Shown: positions 9,549 through 18,423 of the stretch, one piece after another
Numbering within the stretch: the first letter of the stretch is position 1
Layout of the letters: the number at the start of each line of letters is the position of its first letter
From: JAJEDW01 sp963555775
GTDB lineage: Bacteria; Acidobacteriota; Terriglobia; 20CM-2-55-15
Assembly: GCA_963555775.3 (NCBI GenBank)
Contig: CAUVWY020000010.1
Coordinates: forward strand, 1,302,001 to 1,366,000
DNA length: 64,000 nucleotides
Reading direction: 5' to 3'
The notes under the pieces: generated by a model
The model's input: only the letters and a program-made list of their open reading frames with translations
The model's database searches: none
What the model was told of the DNA's origin: nothing
Made by a program: the position numbers and the translations under genes

Positions 9549-10511
9549 TCAAGCGTCCGGCGACACGTAGGCCCATTGGCTTTCGAACGCACGGCGCACG
9601 AACTCGTCCGGATTTCCGATCCGGGCATCGAACTCCTCGGTCGGTCGGGCGGCGACGGCCTCGTCGGGGCCGCTCCCGCTATTGAGGAGCGCGGACAGCC
9701 GGCCGTAAATCACACCGAACATTTCGTACTGGGTCTCGAGGTCGGCCAGACCAAGCACCGGCCCGCGCGCCGGGACAATCCGCGTCTCGGCATCGGACAG
9801 CGCGATCAACCGTTGCAGACCGCCGACGATACCGCCGATCCAGCCTCCGGTCCACCAGTCGACGACGGGCCAGCCGTCACCCGACACCGCGTCGCCGACG
9901 GCGAGCACGTTGTCGTCCGGAAAGTACACGTAGAGATCCCCGTCGGTATGCGCCGCATCCGGGATATACCCGTAGCGGACACCGTTATCGAGTTCATCCG
10001 TCTCGTAGAAGGTACGGTTCGGTTGGGCGATCTCGGGCAACGGTTCGAAGCGCTGCCCATTCCAGGGCCAGACGATGTCGGTCGTCAGCCAAAGCCGGGT
10101 ATTTTCGTGGGCAACGATCGCCGCGCCGCCGGCGCCCAACCGCTCGTTAGAGCCGGTCTGCTCGGGATGCCAGTGGGTGTTGAAGATCGTGTGCACCGGG
10201 CCGCCGCCTGGCAGGTTGGCGACGGCGTCCATCAGCCGGCCGGAAGCGCCGGACGATCCCCCGTCGACAAGCAGAACACCCTCGTTGCCGGTTTGCGCGA
10301 CAACATTGGCTTCTCCGGGGATGCTCAGGACAAACAGGTTGTCGTTCAGTTGAAGCGTGCCGGCATCCCCGAACACCCCCTGCACCCGTGCCCTGGTCCA
10401 GCCGGAAACCGGTACGCCATGAACGATTCCAGCCACACCGCCCATGGCCGCTTTCAGCATCTGTCTGCGAGTGGGACACCACACTGAATCGATCGACGGA
10501 GACATTTCCAT
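9549..10511 (-). CDS. MBL-fold metallo-hydrolase with Tat-like signal
   Basis: About 320 residues; 'RRQMLKAAMGGVAG' near residue 15 resembles a Tat signal. The metal motif is 'THWHPEQTGSN', a variant of the usual H-x-H-x-D-H in which the D-H pair is replaced by E-Q. Downstream, 'DAAHTDGDLYVYFPDDNVLAVGDAV' contains the second metal His (quoted in parts: 'AAHTDGDL', 'VLAVGDAV'). This H-x-H-x-E/D-Q form recurs in exported acidobacterial and proteobacterial MBL proteins. Start choice is weak: GTG 10526, ATG 10511 and ATG 10505 are all in frame without a clear ribosome site. It ends 37 bp from the next gene start, so it probably leads the 10.5-4.1 kb minus-strand operon and is divergent from the TonB receptor at 10761. 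Confidence 0.85.
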   Translation of the reverse strand: MEMSPSIDSVWCPTRRQMLKAAMGGVAGIVHGVPVSGWTRARVQGVFGDAGTLQLNDNLFVLSIPGEANVVAQTGNEGVLLVDGGSSGASGRLMDAVANLPGGGPVHTIFNTHWHPEQTGSNERLGAGGAAIVAHENTRLWLTTDIVWPWNGQRFEPLPEIAQPNRTFYETDELDNGVRYGYIPDAAHTDGDLYVYFPDDNVLAVGDAVSGDGWPVVDWWTGGWIGGIVGGLQRLIALSDAETRIVPARGPVLGLADLETQYEMFGVIYGRLSALLNSGSGPDEAVAARPTEEFDARIGNPDEFVRRAFESQWAYVSPDA

Positions 10512-10760
10512 AGTTGATGGAATCACTATATATCACAGTGTTCACGTCCGTGCATGCCGCTGCCGTGAGATGGAAATCGGGGCTCCGTCGATCCGTCACC
10601 CCGCCTTTCCCCGCTCGTATCTTGGCGAGCTTTCAAAGTCCCGAAAATCAGCCGCCATTGCGGTATCGAGGCACCACGATTTCCGTAGTCGTTGGACTAC
10701 TTCTGCGCTATGGAATATGGAGGTGAAAAACGATAAATGAACGATGGAGGAAGAAAACAC

Positions 10761-13700
10761 ATGAAACCAGCAAGCTTTGTTGGACGGATCTTTACGCTGT
10801 TTCTGACCATGGCGATCATGCCGGTTCTGTCTCAGGCGCTGGAGGCCCAGGTGACTACGGCGACGCTGTACGGCACCGTCGCCGACGCGACCGATGCCGT
10901 ACTGCCGGGCGTGACGGTTACGGTAGTGCACCAGGATACGAACGCATCTCGGGAGACGTTGACCGACGGGCGCGGCGAGTTTGCCCTGCCTGCGTTGCTG
11001 CCCGGTCTCTACACGCTGACTCTCGATCTGCCGGGATTCAATTCGTATACGAACCCCGCGCTGCAGCTTGGCACGGGCCAGGTCGTCCGGCAACGGTTCA
11101 CTCTCGATGTGGGCCAGTTGACCGACTCGGTCGTGGTGCTTGAAACGGTACCGCTGATCGAAACCGCTTCTGCCGCCCAACAGGAGTCCCTTGGGACACT
11201 GGAAGTTCGAGAACTGCCGCTTGCCCGGCGCAACGTGACGGGACTGATCGGCCTGTCATCGGGTGTGCACGTCACGACGACCGGTATCGCCGGAGGTGGC
11301 AACGTGCGGCTCAACGGGGTCGCTGAAGGCGGCAATGCAATCACGATGGATGGCGTCGATGCAAGCGCCAACGGTGAAACCCGCGGCATGGGCCAGTACG
11401 GCGGTAACAGTCAGATTGACGTGATGAGCCTTGAAGCCGTGGCGGAGGTCCAGATCATCCGGGGCATTCTGCCGGCGGAATATGGCGGAGTCGTCGGAGG
11501 TCAGGTCAACCTGATCAGCCGCTCCGGCGCGAACACCCCGCATGGCTCGTTGTTCCATAACCATCAGAACGATGCATTCTCGGCAATCAATCCCTTTCTG
11601 GGTCAGAAAACGGATCTCCGTTTCAACCAGTTCGGCGGCTCCATCGGCGGGCCCATCGTGCCGAACCGCGCGTTCTTTTTTGTGGCTTTCGAGGGTTATC
11701 GGGACAGGTCGGGACAGACCGTGCAGGGCGATGTTCCATTCCAACCGTTGCGGGATACGGTTATGGCGGCCCTGCCGTTCCCGGAAACCGAACTGGCCAT
11801 GAGCGCTCTGCCCTTGCCAAACTCGGGAGACAACGGAGACGGGACCGGACTGTTCCGGACCGCCAAGGAGAGAACCCGTGAAGACAACCACCTGATCGCC
11901 AAAGGCGATGTCACCATAGCCGAGGGGAATCTTGCGGTGACGTTCACCCGGATGAGACCGACCACGGTCGAACCCTCGTTCCACAGCGGCCCCGGAAACC
12001 AGCGCACTTTCTTTAACGAACAGGACCGCATCGCAATGCAATACGTCCTGGAGGAAAACGATTGGGTGTCGGAAACAAAGTTTGGCTGGAACCGAACGGC
12101 CCTGGACCGCGTAAACAACTTCTGGAATACCCAGGATCCCTCCCGCCCGCCCGATGAGGAGATCTCCAGTCCGGGACAACGGCTGCCGTTGTTGGGTCTG
12201 GATAATCTGTTCTCCACACCGAGTTCGGAGATCCTGCTCTTGAAATACCGGACTTACAATGGCGAGCAGAAGTTCAGCCGTATCGTGGGCGCGCACAACG
12301 TCAAGGTCGGGTTCCGTTGGGCCAGGCAATCCGGGTGGAAGACGAACCCTCAGAATTCCGAGATCCGGTTTTCGAGTCTCGATGATCTGATCGCGAACAA
12401 ACCGCGCTCGGTCTTTGGGCAGTTCGGCATTCCGGAACACAACGCGTCCATGAACGAATTTGGCGGTTTCATCCAGGACGACTGGCGTGTCAACGACAGG
12501 CTGCTGCTGAACCTCGGCCTGCGTTACGATTACTATCCGACGATCAAGGTCGAGCAGACCACGGACGTGCCAGTCGAACTCTATAATCTTTCGCCGCCAA
12601 GCGATCTCAACCTGCTCGATTTCGGCGCGCCGCGGCCGGCGGACAGTCCGTATGACTCGGACAAGGTCAACTTCGGGCCGCGGTTCGGTTTCGCATGGAC
12701 CATCGACAGGAGTGCGAATACGGTGATTCGCGGCGGCATCGGCGTTCTGTTCAGCCCGCACCTGATGGCCACGCTCCAGAACCTGATCTCGAACCCGTTC
12801 GTGTCGCAAAACGTGCTGTGGAACCAGGTGGAGGTCGAGGCCAACGGTTTCGAGTTTCCGGTATACAACGACTTCCTGGCGAATGTGGTGACTGCTAACG
12901 CCGGTGGAGAGAAGTCGGTGTTCGGGATCGTCGATACCAACCTGCCCAACCCCTACACGGTGCAGGTCCAGTTCAATGTGCAGCGGTCGTTCGCCGGCGA
13001 CTGGATGGCCGAGATCGGCTACATCCGGACCGATAGGCGGAATTTCCCGTTGCACCGATATTTCGCCCAGGCCGTGGACAGGGAAACCGGTTTGCGGGTC
13101 AATGCCGATCTGCTGGGCACCGCATCCGGCTATCACATCAGCAGCGGGCAAGAGACGGTCTATAACGCGGTGCAGGCATCCCTGAGGAATCAGTTCGCCA
13201 ACGGCTTCGGGTGGGACTTGCACTACACCCACAGTACTGGATGGGCCTACCAGGGCGGCGGCCTGAGTTCACCCTTTGTCAACGGCGATATCTTTGCGAG
13301 TCAGGATTTCTTCGATTTCTCCAACGAGCGCCAACCGTTGTCGCAGGAGGCCCGCCATCGGTTCGCCTCCAATTTCATCTATGCGCTCCCGTCGCCCCAG
13401 AACACCGGCGGCGTACTCTCGCATATTCTGGGCGGATGGACGATTTCGGGCATCTACCAGCAGCAGACAGGCTTGCCCCGAAGGGTCACCTTCAGATCGG
13501 GACTGACCCGAAGCCGGCCTGATCTTGTTCCCGGCGCCGATCCCATGCTGCCGAATTCGCGCGACACTTTGCTGCACTGGGACAGGAACGCGTTCGTTCC
13601 GGTTGCAACGCATCCGGTTTCGCGCATGCCGGTGCGAACTGGCACGGCGAATCCCGGCGATTCGCGGAGCCCCGGACGCTGGACCGTGGACCTGTCGCTC

Positions 13701-13883
13701 GGGAAGGATTTCAACCTCGGCGAAGACAAGAACCTGGAACTCCGGTTCGACACGTTCAACGCGTTCAACCACGTCAACTACGGGAACCCGACCGGCAACA
13801 TCGGCTCGTCGAGGTTCGGTGTTCTGAGGAGGCTCGCTACGCCGATGCGCACGGCTCAGGTCGGCGCACGTTTTTCGTTCTAA
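10761..13883 (+). CDS. Oar-like TonB-dependent outer-membrane receptor with carboxypeptidase-regulatory-like N-terminus
   Basis: 1040 residues starting MKPASFVGRIF. After a signal peptide ending near 'ALEAQ' comes a carboxypeptidase-regulatory-like domain ('LYGTVADATDAVLPGVTVTV', residues about 30-110), then a plug-like region ('VRLNGVAEGGNAITMDGVDA'; 'AEYGGVVGGQVNLISRSG') and a long beta-barrel that ends in an aromatic residue ('AQVGARFSF'), the usual barrel-assembly signal. This layout is typical of the expanded Oar-like receptors of Acidobacteriota; ligand specificity cannot be read. The start at ATG 10761 is set by GGAGG at 10746-10750. The longer frame from 10737 would put that site inside the gene. 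A terminator follows directly. Confidence 0.92.
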   Translation: MKPASFVGRIFTLFLTMAIMPVLSQALEAQVTTATLYGTVADATDAVLPGVTVTVVHQDTNASRETLTDGRGEFALPALLPGLYTLTLDLPGFNSYTNPALQLGTGQVVRQRFTLDVGQLTDSVVVLETVPLIETASAAQQESLGTLEVRELPLARRNVTGLIGLSSGVHVTTTGIAGGGNVRLNGVAEGGNAITMDGVDASANGETRGMGQYGGNSQIDVMSLEAVAEVQIIRGILPAEYGGVVGGQVNLISRSGANTPHGSLFHNHQNDAFSAINPFLGQKTDLRFNQFGGSIGGPIVPNRAFFFVAFEGYRDRSGQTVQGDVPFQPLRDTVMAALPFPETELAMSALPLPNSGDNGDGTGLFRTAKERTREDNHLIAKGDVTIAEGNLAVTFTRMRPTTVEPSFHSGPGNQRTFFNEQDRIAMQYVLEENDWVSETKFGWNRTALDRVNNFWNTQDPSRPPDEEISSPGQRLPLLGLDNLFSTPSSEILLLKYRTYNGEQKFSRIVGAHNVKVGFRWARQSGWKTNPQNSEIRFSSLDDLIANKPRSVFGQFGIPEHNASMNEFGGFIQDDWRVNDRLLLNLGLRYDYYPTIKVEQTTDVPVELYNLSPPSDLNLLDFGAPRPADSPYDSDKVNFGPRFGFAWTIDRSANTVIRGGIGVLFSPHLMATLQNLISNPFVSQNVLWNQVEVEANGFEFPVYNDFLANVVTANAGGEKSVFGIVDTNLPNPYTVQVQFNVQRSFAGDWMAEIGYIRTDRRNFPLHRYFAQAVDRETGLRVNADLLGTASGYHISSGQETVYNAVQASLRNQFANGFGWDLHYTHSTGWAYQGGGLSSPFVNGDIFASQDFFDFSNERQPLSQEARHRFASNFIYALPSPQNTGGVLSHILGGWTISGIYQQQTGLPRRVTFRSGLTRSRPDLVPGADPMLPNSRDTLLHWDRNAFVPVATHPVSRMPVRTGTANPGDSRSPGRWTVDLSLGKDFNLGEDKNLELRFDTFNAFNHVNYGNPTGNIGSSRFGVLRRLATPMRTAQVGARFSF

Positions 13884-13904
13884 CCTTCAAGCAAGCAAGG
13901 AATT

Positions 13905-13942
13905 GAGTGGGCCGGTTCCCAAAGCCGGTCCACTCTTGTTTT
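13905..13942 (+). terminator. Rho-independent terminator after the TonB receptor
   Basis: GAGTGGGCCGG pairs with CCGGTCCACTC (one mismatch) around a short loop and is followed by TTGTTTT. It lies 22 bases after the receptor stop codon, so it separates the receptor from the cupin gene. Confidence 0.82.
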
Positions 13943-14000
13943 CCGGATGTCTTCTTTGGTACACATTGGCTGAGAAACCATGACCTCGGGAGGATCGGTT

Positions 14001-14462
14001 ATGAGACTGCCCCTTGTTGTTTCCGCAATCACCGCATTCGCCGCAATGACCGTAATGTCCACAACGATGACCGTGGTTGCCGCGGCGCAAACCGCGGATG
14101 TCATCTACGTCGATGGCGAGACTGTCGCCACCGCGTTCGCAGAAGGCGGATCGTTGGCGTCCACGACGGATGCGCGGGTTTCGGTTCTCCGGCGGATGGG
14201 TCCCGGGCAGGCTGAAATCCATGAAAACGAGACCGACATCTTCTATGTTGTGGACGGCAACGCCACGTTTGTCACTGGCGGTACGGTGATCGACAGCCGG
14301 TCGACGGGTCCGGGTCAGATTCGAGGAACGGGGATCGAGGGAGGCGAGACGCACCAACTCGACACAGGAGACTTGATCGTCATTCCCGCGGGCACGCCCC
14401 ATTGGTTCAAGGAAGTTCCGCAATCGATCAACTACTTCACGATCAAGGCTCTGAACGAATAA
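14001..14462 (+). CDS. Secreted cupin-domain protein
   Basis: 153 residues from ATG 14001, chosen because GGGAGGA lies seven to twelve bases upstream. A signal peptide (about residues 1-30, ending 'VVAAAQ') is followed by a small cupin barrel. Motif 1 is around 'QAEIHENETDIFYVVDGNATF', where the H-x3-E-type metal ligands would fall. Motif 2 is 'GDLIVIPAGTPHWF', with the conserved Gly, Pro-Ala-Gly and His. An exported single-domain cupin may be a metal-dependent enzyme or a small-molecule binding protein. It is followed after 9 bp by the DUF6152 gene, so 14001-15750 is likely one transcription unit of exported proteins. Confidence 0.85.
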   Translation: MRLPLVVSAITAFAAMTVMSTTMTVVAAAQTADVIYVDGETVATAFAEGGSLASTTDARVSVLRRMGPGQAEIHENETDIFYVVDGNATFVTGGTVIDSRSTGPGQIRGTGIEGGETHQLDTGDLIVIPAGTPHWFKEVPQSINYFTIKALNE

Positions 14463-14471
14463 GGTGTACGA

Positions 14472-14870
14472 ATGAGAACACAAATCAACCTCGTGAGCGC
14501 CGGTATCGGACTTGTTGTCCTGCTTCTTGCCGGAACGCCCGCCATCGCCCACCACTCATGGACGTCGGAATACGACGGAAGCAAACAGGTCGAGGTTCAA
14601 GGCGTCGTGACCGAAATCGAGTGGACCAATCCGCATGTCCACGTCTATGTGGACAGCACCGACGAAAACGGCGCCGTCAAGTCCTGGAACTTTGAAATGG
14701 CCAGCGTCCTCTCATTGGAGCGCGGCGGGTGGTCGCGGAGAACGCTCCAGGTGGGCGACCGGATCACCGTCGGAGGCTTCGGCGGACGGGCCGTGACGGA
14801 AAGGGCCATTGCCGGTTCGATCGAGACGTCCGACGGGCGGGCGCTTTTCGTCGGGAACTTGGGCGATTAG
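14472..14870 (+). CDS. DUF6152 family secreted protein
   Basis: 132 residues with a signal peptide ending 'GTPAIA', directly followed by 'HHSWTSEYD', the characteristic mature N-terminus of DUF6152 ('HHxxxxEYD'). Then come 'VEVQGVVTEIEWTNPHVHVY' and 'WNFEMASVLSLERGGW', which match the rest of the family. These are small periplasmic beta-rich proteins of unknown function, possibly OB-fold-like; the paired His after the cleavage site could bind metal. A paralogue at 56557-56961 has the same neighbours, with a partner exoprotein downstream, which argues that the two proteins work together. Confidence 0.88.
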   Translation: MRTQINLVSAGIGLVVLLLAGTPAIAHHSWTSEYDGSKQVEVQGVVTEIEWTNPHVHVYVDSTDENGAVKSWNFEMASVLSLERGGWSRRTLQVGDRITVGGFGGRAVTERAIAGSIETSDGRALFVGNLGD

Positions 14871-14888
14871 CACTTGGGGTGACGACGA

Positions 14889-14936
14889 GCGCGGCGATGA
14901 CTTGCGCGGCAACTAGCGCGGCGACGACTTGCGCGG
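14889..14936. repeat. Two direct copies of a 21-base GC-rich unit
   Basis: The unit GCGCGGCGAYGACTTGCGCGG occurs at 14889-14909 and 14916-14936 (27-base period), with a partial third copy running into the next gene's ribosome site. It fills the gap between the DUF6152 stop and the next start. Confidence 0.8.
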
Positions 14937-14961
14937 AATGGACGACTTGAGGAGGCCCGGC

Positions 14962-15750
14962 GTGCGAAGACTCTTTTCTCCCTTTCTGGTATCAATGACG
15001 ATCGTGGGACTGAGCGTGCCCCTGCTGGCCGGGGTACAGGAACTCGGACGGCGCCTGGGGGGCGCGAACGGACCGCCTGCCGTGGAGGCCGACCCCGACC
15101 GCCCGGTGCCGATGTTGTCCGACGGCACGGTCGACCTGTCCGGCGTATGGACCGGCGGCGGTTCCGGCACGATCGAAGGTTTGCTGCAGCCGGACGAACT
15201 GGACAGCATCATGCTGCCCTGGGCGAGGGAGCGGTATGCATCGCGGGATCCGGGGCAAGACCCCTACAACTACTGCATGCCCGGAGGTCCCCTGCGGATG
15301 ACCGGTGGTTTCGCATGGCGGTTTGTGCAGCACCCGACAACGAATTCCACCCATATCTTCATGCTTCAGGAGGGAAACGCCCACACCTATCGGCAGATCT
15401 TCATGGACGGCCGCGAGCATCCCGAGGATCCACGGCCGACCTGGTACGGACACTCGATCGGACGGTGGGAAGAGGAAACGCTCGTCATCGACACGATCGG
15501 CCTCAACGACATATTCTGGCTCGATAGCGGCGGCACCCCGCATACCGAGCAGTTGCACATGATTGAACGGTGGACGCGGACCGACTATACGACCCTTCGC
15601 CGAGAAGTAACGATCGACGACCCCGGAGCGTTTACGGGTCCGTTCACTGTGACGTTTACCGCCCGGCTGAGCGTCCCCGGTAGCGAGATCCTGGAATACA
15701 TCTGCATCGAGAACAACCAGTACGGTCTGGCCGGCGGCATCGTCAATTGA
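14962..15750 (+). CDS. Secreted protein of unknown function, partner of DUF6152
   Basis: 262 residues if it starts at GTG 14962. That start follows a near-perfect TGAGGAGG site at 14948-14955, which the in-frame ATG 14938 would place inside the coding region. The N-terminus is hydrophobic (VRRLFSPFLVSMTIVGL). Recognisable strings are 'DLSGVWTGG', 'PYNYCMPGGPLRMTGG', 'IFMDGREHPEDPRPTWYGHS' (split by 'YRQ' before it) and 'IGRWEEETLVIDTIGLND'. The same strings, in the same order, occur in the lipoprotein at 56987-57703. The family is common in Acidobacteriota and marine Proteobacteria, but no reaction is known. Context ties it to DUF6152 and TonB receptors. Confidence 0.8.
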   Translation: MRRLFSPFLVSMTIVGLSVPLLAGVQELGRRLGGANGPPAVEADPDRPVPMLSDGTVDLSGVWTGGGSGTIEGLLQPDELDSIMLPWARERYASRDPGQDPYNYCMPGGPLRMTGGFAWRFVQHPTTNSTHIFMLQEGNAHTYRQIFMDGREHPEDPRPTWYGHSIGRWEEETLVIDTIGLNDIFWLDSGGTPHTEQLHMIERWTRTDYTTLRREVTIDDPGAFTGPFTVTFTARLSVPGSEILEYICIENNQYGLAGGIVN

Positions 15751-15810
15751 CAGCGCCCCCTGACAGCCCCCATTGACAGCGCCCATGCAAATCCCCATAC
15801 AATAGCCCCC

Positions 15811-16365
15811 ATGACCTACTACGGCGCCAAGGGAATCGCGGACTCATTCCGCACCGTTCGCAACAACACGATCCAGATTGCCGAAGACATTCCAGAAGAC
15901 AAGTACGGTTTCCGGGCCGCTCCCGACATTCGCACCGTCGGACAGACTCTGTTTCACATCGGCAATATTTCGAAATTTGCGCTCATGCTGCATCGGGACA
16001 CCAAGCTGACCACGCTGGAGGGCTTCGACTTCAGGTCGTTCATGGGCCCAATCATCGAAGAGGAACAACGACCCCACACCAAGGCGGCAATCCTGGAGAA
16101 GCTCCGCGACGGCGCGGACGAGTTCGTGTCCTTCGTCGAGACTCTGACCGAGGAATATCTCGGCGAGACGATCACCATGCCCACTGGCGGCACGCCGCCG
16201 TCGCGCACCCGCTTCGATATGCTGCTCGCGGTAAAGGAGCACGAAATGCACCACCGCGGCCAGCTCATGCTGATCGAGCGAATGCTGGGGATCGTGCCTC
16301 ACCTGACCCGGCGGCAGCAGGAACGCATGGCGGCAATGGAAGCAGCCGCAAGCCAGAAGGCGTAA
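15811..16365 (+). CDS. DinB-like four-helix metal-binding protein
   Basis: 184 residues with the DinB/YfiT pattern: the first helix begins 'AKGIADSFRTVRNNTI', a His near residue 50 lies in 'VGQTLFHIGNISKFA' and 'VKEHEMHHRGQLMLIERMLG' near residue 142 supplies the other two metal ligands of the His triad. DinB proteins are cytoplasmic thiol-dependent or metal-dependent transferases or hydrolases, often stress-induced; the exact substrate is unknown. The final 20 residues are a charged tail. The gene follows a short run of TGACAGCGCCCC-type repeats (about 15748-15785) and converges on the membrane protein at 16372, with only 6 bases between the stops. Confidence 0.87.
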   Translation: MTYYGAKGIADSFRTVRNNTIQIAEDIPEDKYGFRAAPDIRTVGQTLFHIGNISKFALMLHRDTKLTTLEGFDFRSFMGPIIEEEQRPHTKAAILEKLRDGADEFVSFVETLTEEYLGETITMPTGGTPPSRTRFDMLLAVKEHEMHHRGQLMLIERMLGIVPHLTRRQQERMAAMEAAASQKA

Positions 16366-16371
16366 GGCGGA

Positions 16372-16797
16372 CTACGAATTTTCTGGTTCGCGGGCGCCAT
16401 CTGAAGGTGTGTTGTTACTCTTTCTTCGCCCTTCGTGCCTCACACCAAGCCGGTAAACCAACGACGCGTATACACAGACCAGAACGATCGACGCCAAGGC
16501 GCCGACCAGGGAACTCGTGCTCCCGTACGGCGTATCGGGAACATTCTCGCGGACGACGAACAGCACCCATTCATCCAATGCAAGACCAACACCGATACCG
16601 AAGATGCATACCGCGACGGACTTCAGGAGGGCTCCCGATCGAAGCAGGATAGCGGGAATGCCGCCAAGGCAGATCAGGACGATGCCGACGAGCAAGTGAT
16701 GAACGTGAAATCCCAGAACGGTCGATCCACCGGTACCGGGGTTCGCGTACAGGAACAATCGGGTCAGGAGTGCCGAGCCGACAACTGACGCAATCAA
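16372..16797 (-). CDS. Small integral membrane protein, function unknown
   Basis: 141 residues with four predicted hydrophobic segments (about 1-16, 30-48, 55-73 and 95-115). The second begins 'FHVHHLLVGIVLICLGG' and the third ends 'GLALDEWVLFV', so paired His and an Asp-Glu lie at membrane edges. The tail after residue 120 is polar and probably cytoplasmic. The H-x-H-H / D-E pattern is reminiscent of small membrane hydrolases or metal-binding proteins, but no named family is certain. The true start may lie a little upstream, because the first helix starts at the very first residues. It is convergent with the DinB gene and upstream (on its own strand) there is a 74-bp gap to the sugar dehydrogenase stop. 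Confidence 0.65.
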   Translation of the reverse strand: MIASVVGSALLTRLFLYANPGTGGSTVLGFHVHHLLVGIVLICLGGIPAILLRSGALLKSVAVCIFGIGVGLALDEWVLFVVRENVPDTPYGSTSSLVGALASIVLVCVYASLVYRLGVRHEGRRKSNNTPSDGAREPENS

Positions 16798-16871
16798 CAG
16801 GCGACTTTGAGTGCGAAGTTGGACGCTGGATGATTGGGTCGTTCGGAGCCCCCAGGAACGGACGACGAACG

Positions 16872-18374
16872 TCAGTTGGAATCGGGAACCAACATCCGGA
16901 CGGTGCCGTCCTGCCTCGAGGTGATGAAGATCTCGCCGTCCCGGCTGCGGCTGATCTGAAGGTCCGCGCGGGCAACTGTCCCTCCCATCGCCGCCTCCAC
17001 GAGTTCCTTGAACGTCATATCGATCCGGCCGCCGCTGCCGTCGCGCACATAGAGCTGGATCTCCTCGACGGGCGCTACCGTTTGCGGGACCCCATCATCC
17101 GCATCCTTCATCGCGGCCAGGTCGGCCGCGAACAGACGACCGCGCACGATGTCTCCGAACACGAATTTGCCGCGGAGCGCTGGAATGCTCCCGTGGTATG
17201 TGAATCCCGCGGTCACGGACTGCCCCTCGCCGTGGTCGTAGACCGCTACCGGATAGATGAACCCGTCATTGCCCCGTCCGTCCAGGATGTCCGGCGGCAA
17301 TGGAAATACGACGTTGAGCACGCCGCCCGGCCGCATCGCGCCGTTATCGAAAAAACCCTCGCGCCGCATCCAACCATAGTTGAGACCTTCGCGAACGATA
17401 TTGATCTCTTCGATCTGGCTCATTCCGATGTCGGCGGCGAACATCGTTCCATCATCGAGGTCCCACGACAGCCGGTGGGCATTCCGGAAACCGTAGGCAT
17501 AGATTTCACCAAGCGTTTCAGGATCGCCGTCCGCGGCAAAATGGTTGATCTCCGGGATGGTGTAGTCCCCGAGCCCCCGCACCCCGCCCGACTCGGATGG
17601 GCTCCGGGGATCGATCCGAAGGATCGCCCCCACAATCGTGTCCAGGCGCTGCGTCTGATCGGGGCTGTTCTCGTGCGGCCCGCCGCCATTGCTGAATCCG
17701 AAATCGCTCCCGCTGGTGTAGAGCAGGCCGTAATCCGGATCGCCGGGCGCCGAGGTCGGGTTGAACCCGACATGGCCGATGGGGTGTCTGAAGAAATCCA
17801 CAACATGCCCGGCTCGGAGCAGTTCCCTCCGAGTACCCTCGAAGACGTTCGAAGCCGGGTCTGCCGCGCGCCACTCCGTAATGACACTGTAAAACGTGAC
17901 GTCGGAATCACTGAACCCCGGCGGCACGAAGTCAGGCCCAGCGGGATTCCCCGTCGCTTCGCTATGCACCGTATAGAAGAGGCCGTTCTGCGAAAAGTCG
18001 GGGTGAAAGTCGAAACCCATGAATCCGCTCTGCAGGCTGTCGTAAATGGCGAATGGAAAAGCGGCCGCCGCGTCGGCATACAACGCGGGCGGGTTTTCGT
18101 CGTCGAGCAGGTAAAGAAAACCGCGCGAGTCGTTGGCAAAGCGCCGGCCGTCGGGCAGGTCCCGGACATAACTGACCCGCGCATACGAGCCGGGGTCCCG
18201 ATCGTCCGCATGCACCGTGCGCGTATCGGGCAGGCGCGCAATGTCGGCGACTTCAACGCTCAGTCCGCCGATAACGATAGGCGCCACGATCGGATTGTCC
18301 ACTTGCGCGCCCGTCGCGCCGGAGCCCCACAAGACCGCAACCGCCAACAAGAGAAACCGCGTCCAAATGCGCAT
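16872..18374 (-). CDS. PQQ-dependent glucose/sorbosone dehydrogenase family protein
   Basis: 500 residues with a signal peptide (MRIWTRFLLLAVAVLWGSGATGA). The beta-propeller of the soluble quinoprotein glucose/sorbosone dehydrogenase family is visible: 'GFMGFDFHPDFSQNGLFYT' near residue 115, 'GHVGFNPTSAPGDPDYGLLY' near 200, 'YGFRNAHRLSWD' near 300 and 'DIGMSQIEEINIV' plus 'GLNYGW' near 325. Such proteins oxidise sugars or other alcohols in the periplasm with PQQ and calcium. The start is ATG 18374 with GGAGG six bases upstream; the TTG one codon earlier is not needed. It lies 49 bp after the LVIVD-repeat gene (18424) on the same strand and probably shares its transcript. Confidence 0.9.
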   Translation of the reverse strand: MRIWTRFLLLAVAVLWGSGATGAQVDNPIVAPIVIGGLSVEVADIARLPDTRTVHADDRDPGSYARVSYVRDLPDGRRFANDSRGFLYLLDDENPPALYADAAAAFPFAIYDSLQSGFMGFDFHPDFSQNGLFYTVHSEATGNPAGPDFVPPGFSDSDVTFYSVITEWRAADPASNVFEGTRRELLRAGHVVDFFRHPIGHVGFNPTSAPGDPDYGLLYTSGSDFGFSNGGGPHENSPDQTQRLDTIVGAILRIDPRSPSESGGVRGLGDYTIPEINHFAADGDPETLGEIYAYGFRNAHRLSWDLDDGTMFAADIGMSQIEEINIVREGLNYGWMRREGFFDNGAMRPGGVLNVVFPLPPDILDGRGNDGFIYPVAVYDHGEGQSVTAGFTYHGSIPALRGKFVFGDIVRGRLFAADLAAMKDADDGVPQTVAPVEEIQLYVRDGSGGRIDMTFKELVEAAMGGTVARADLQISRSRDGEIFITSRQDGTVRMLVPDSN

Positions 18375-18423
18375 CAAGAACCTCCCATGACCGGATGGAA
18401 TTCTTCCGCCATGCCGGCTGTCG

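Noticed and set aside
11256..13232. 658-codon minus-strand ORF
   Set aside because: Shadow of the TonB receptor.
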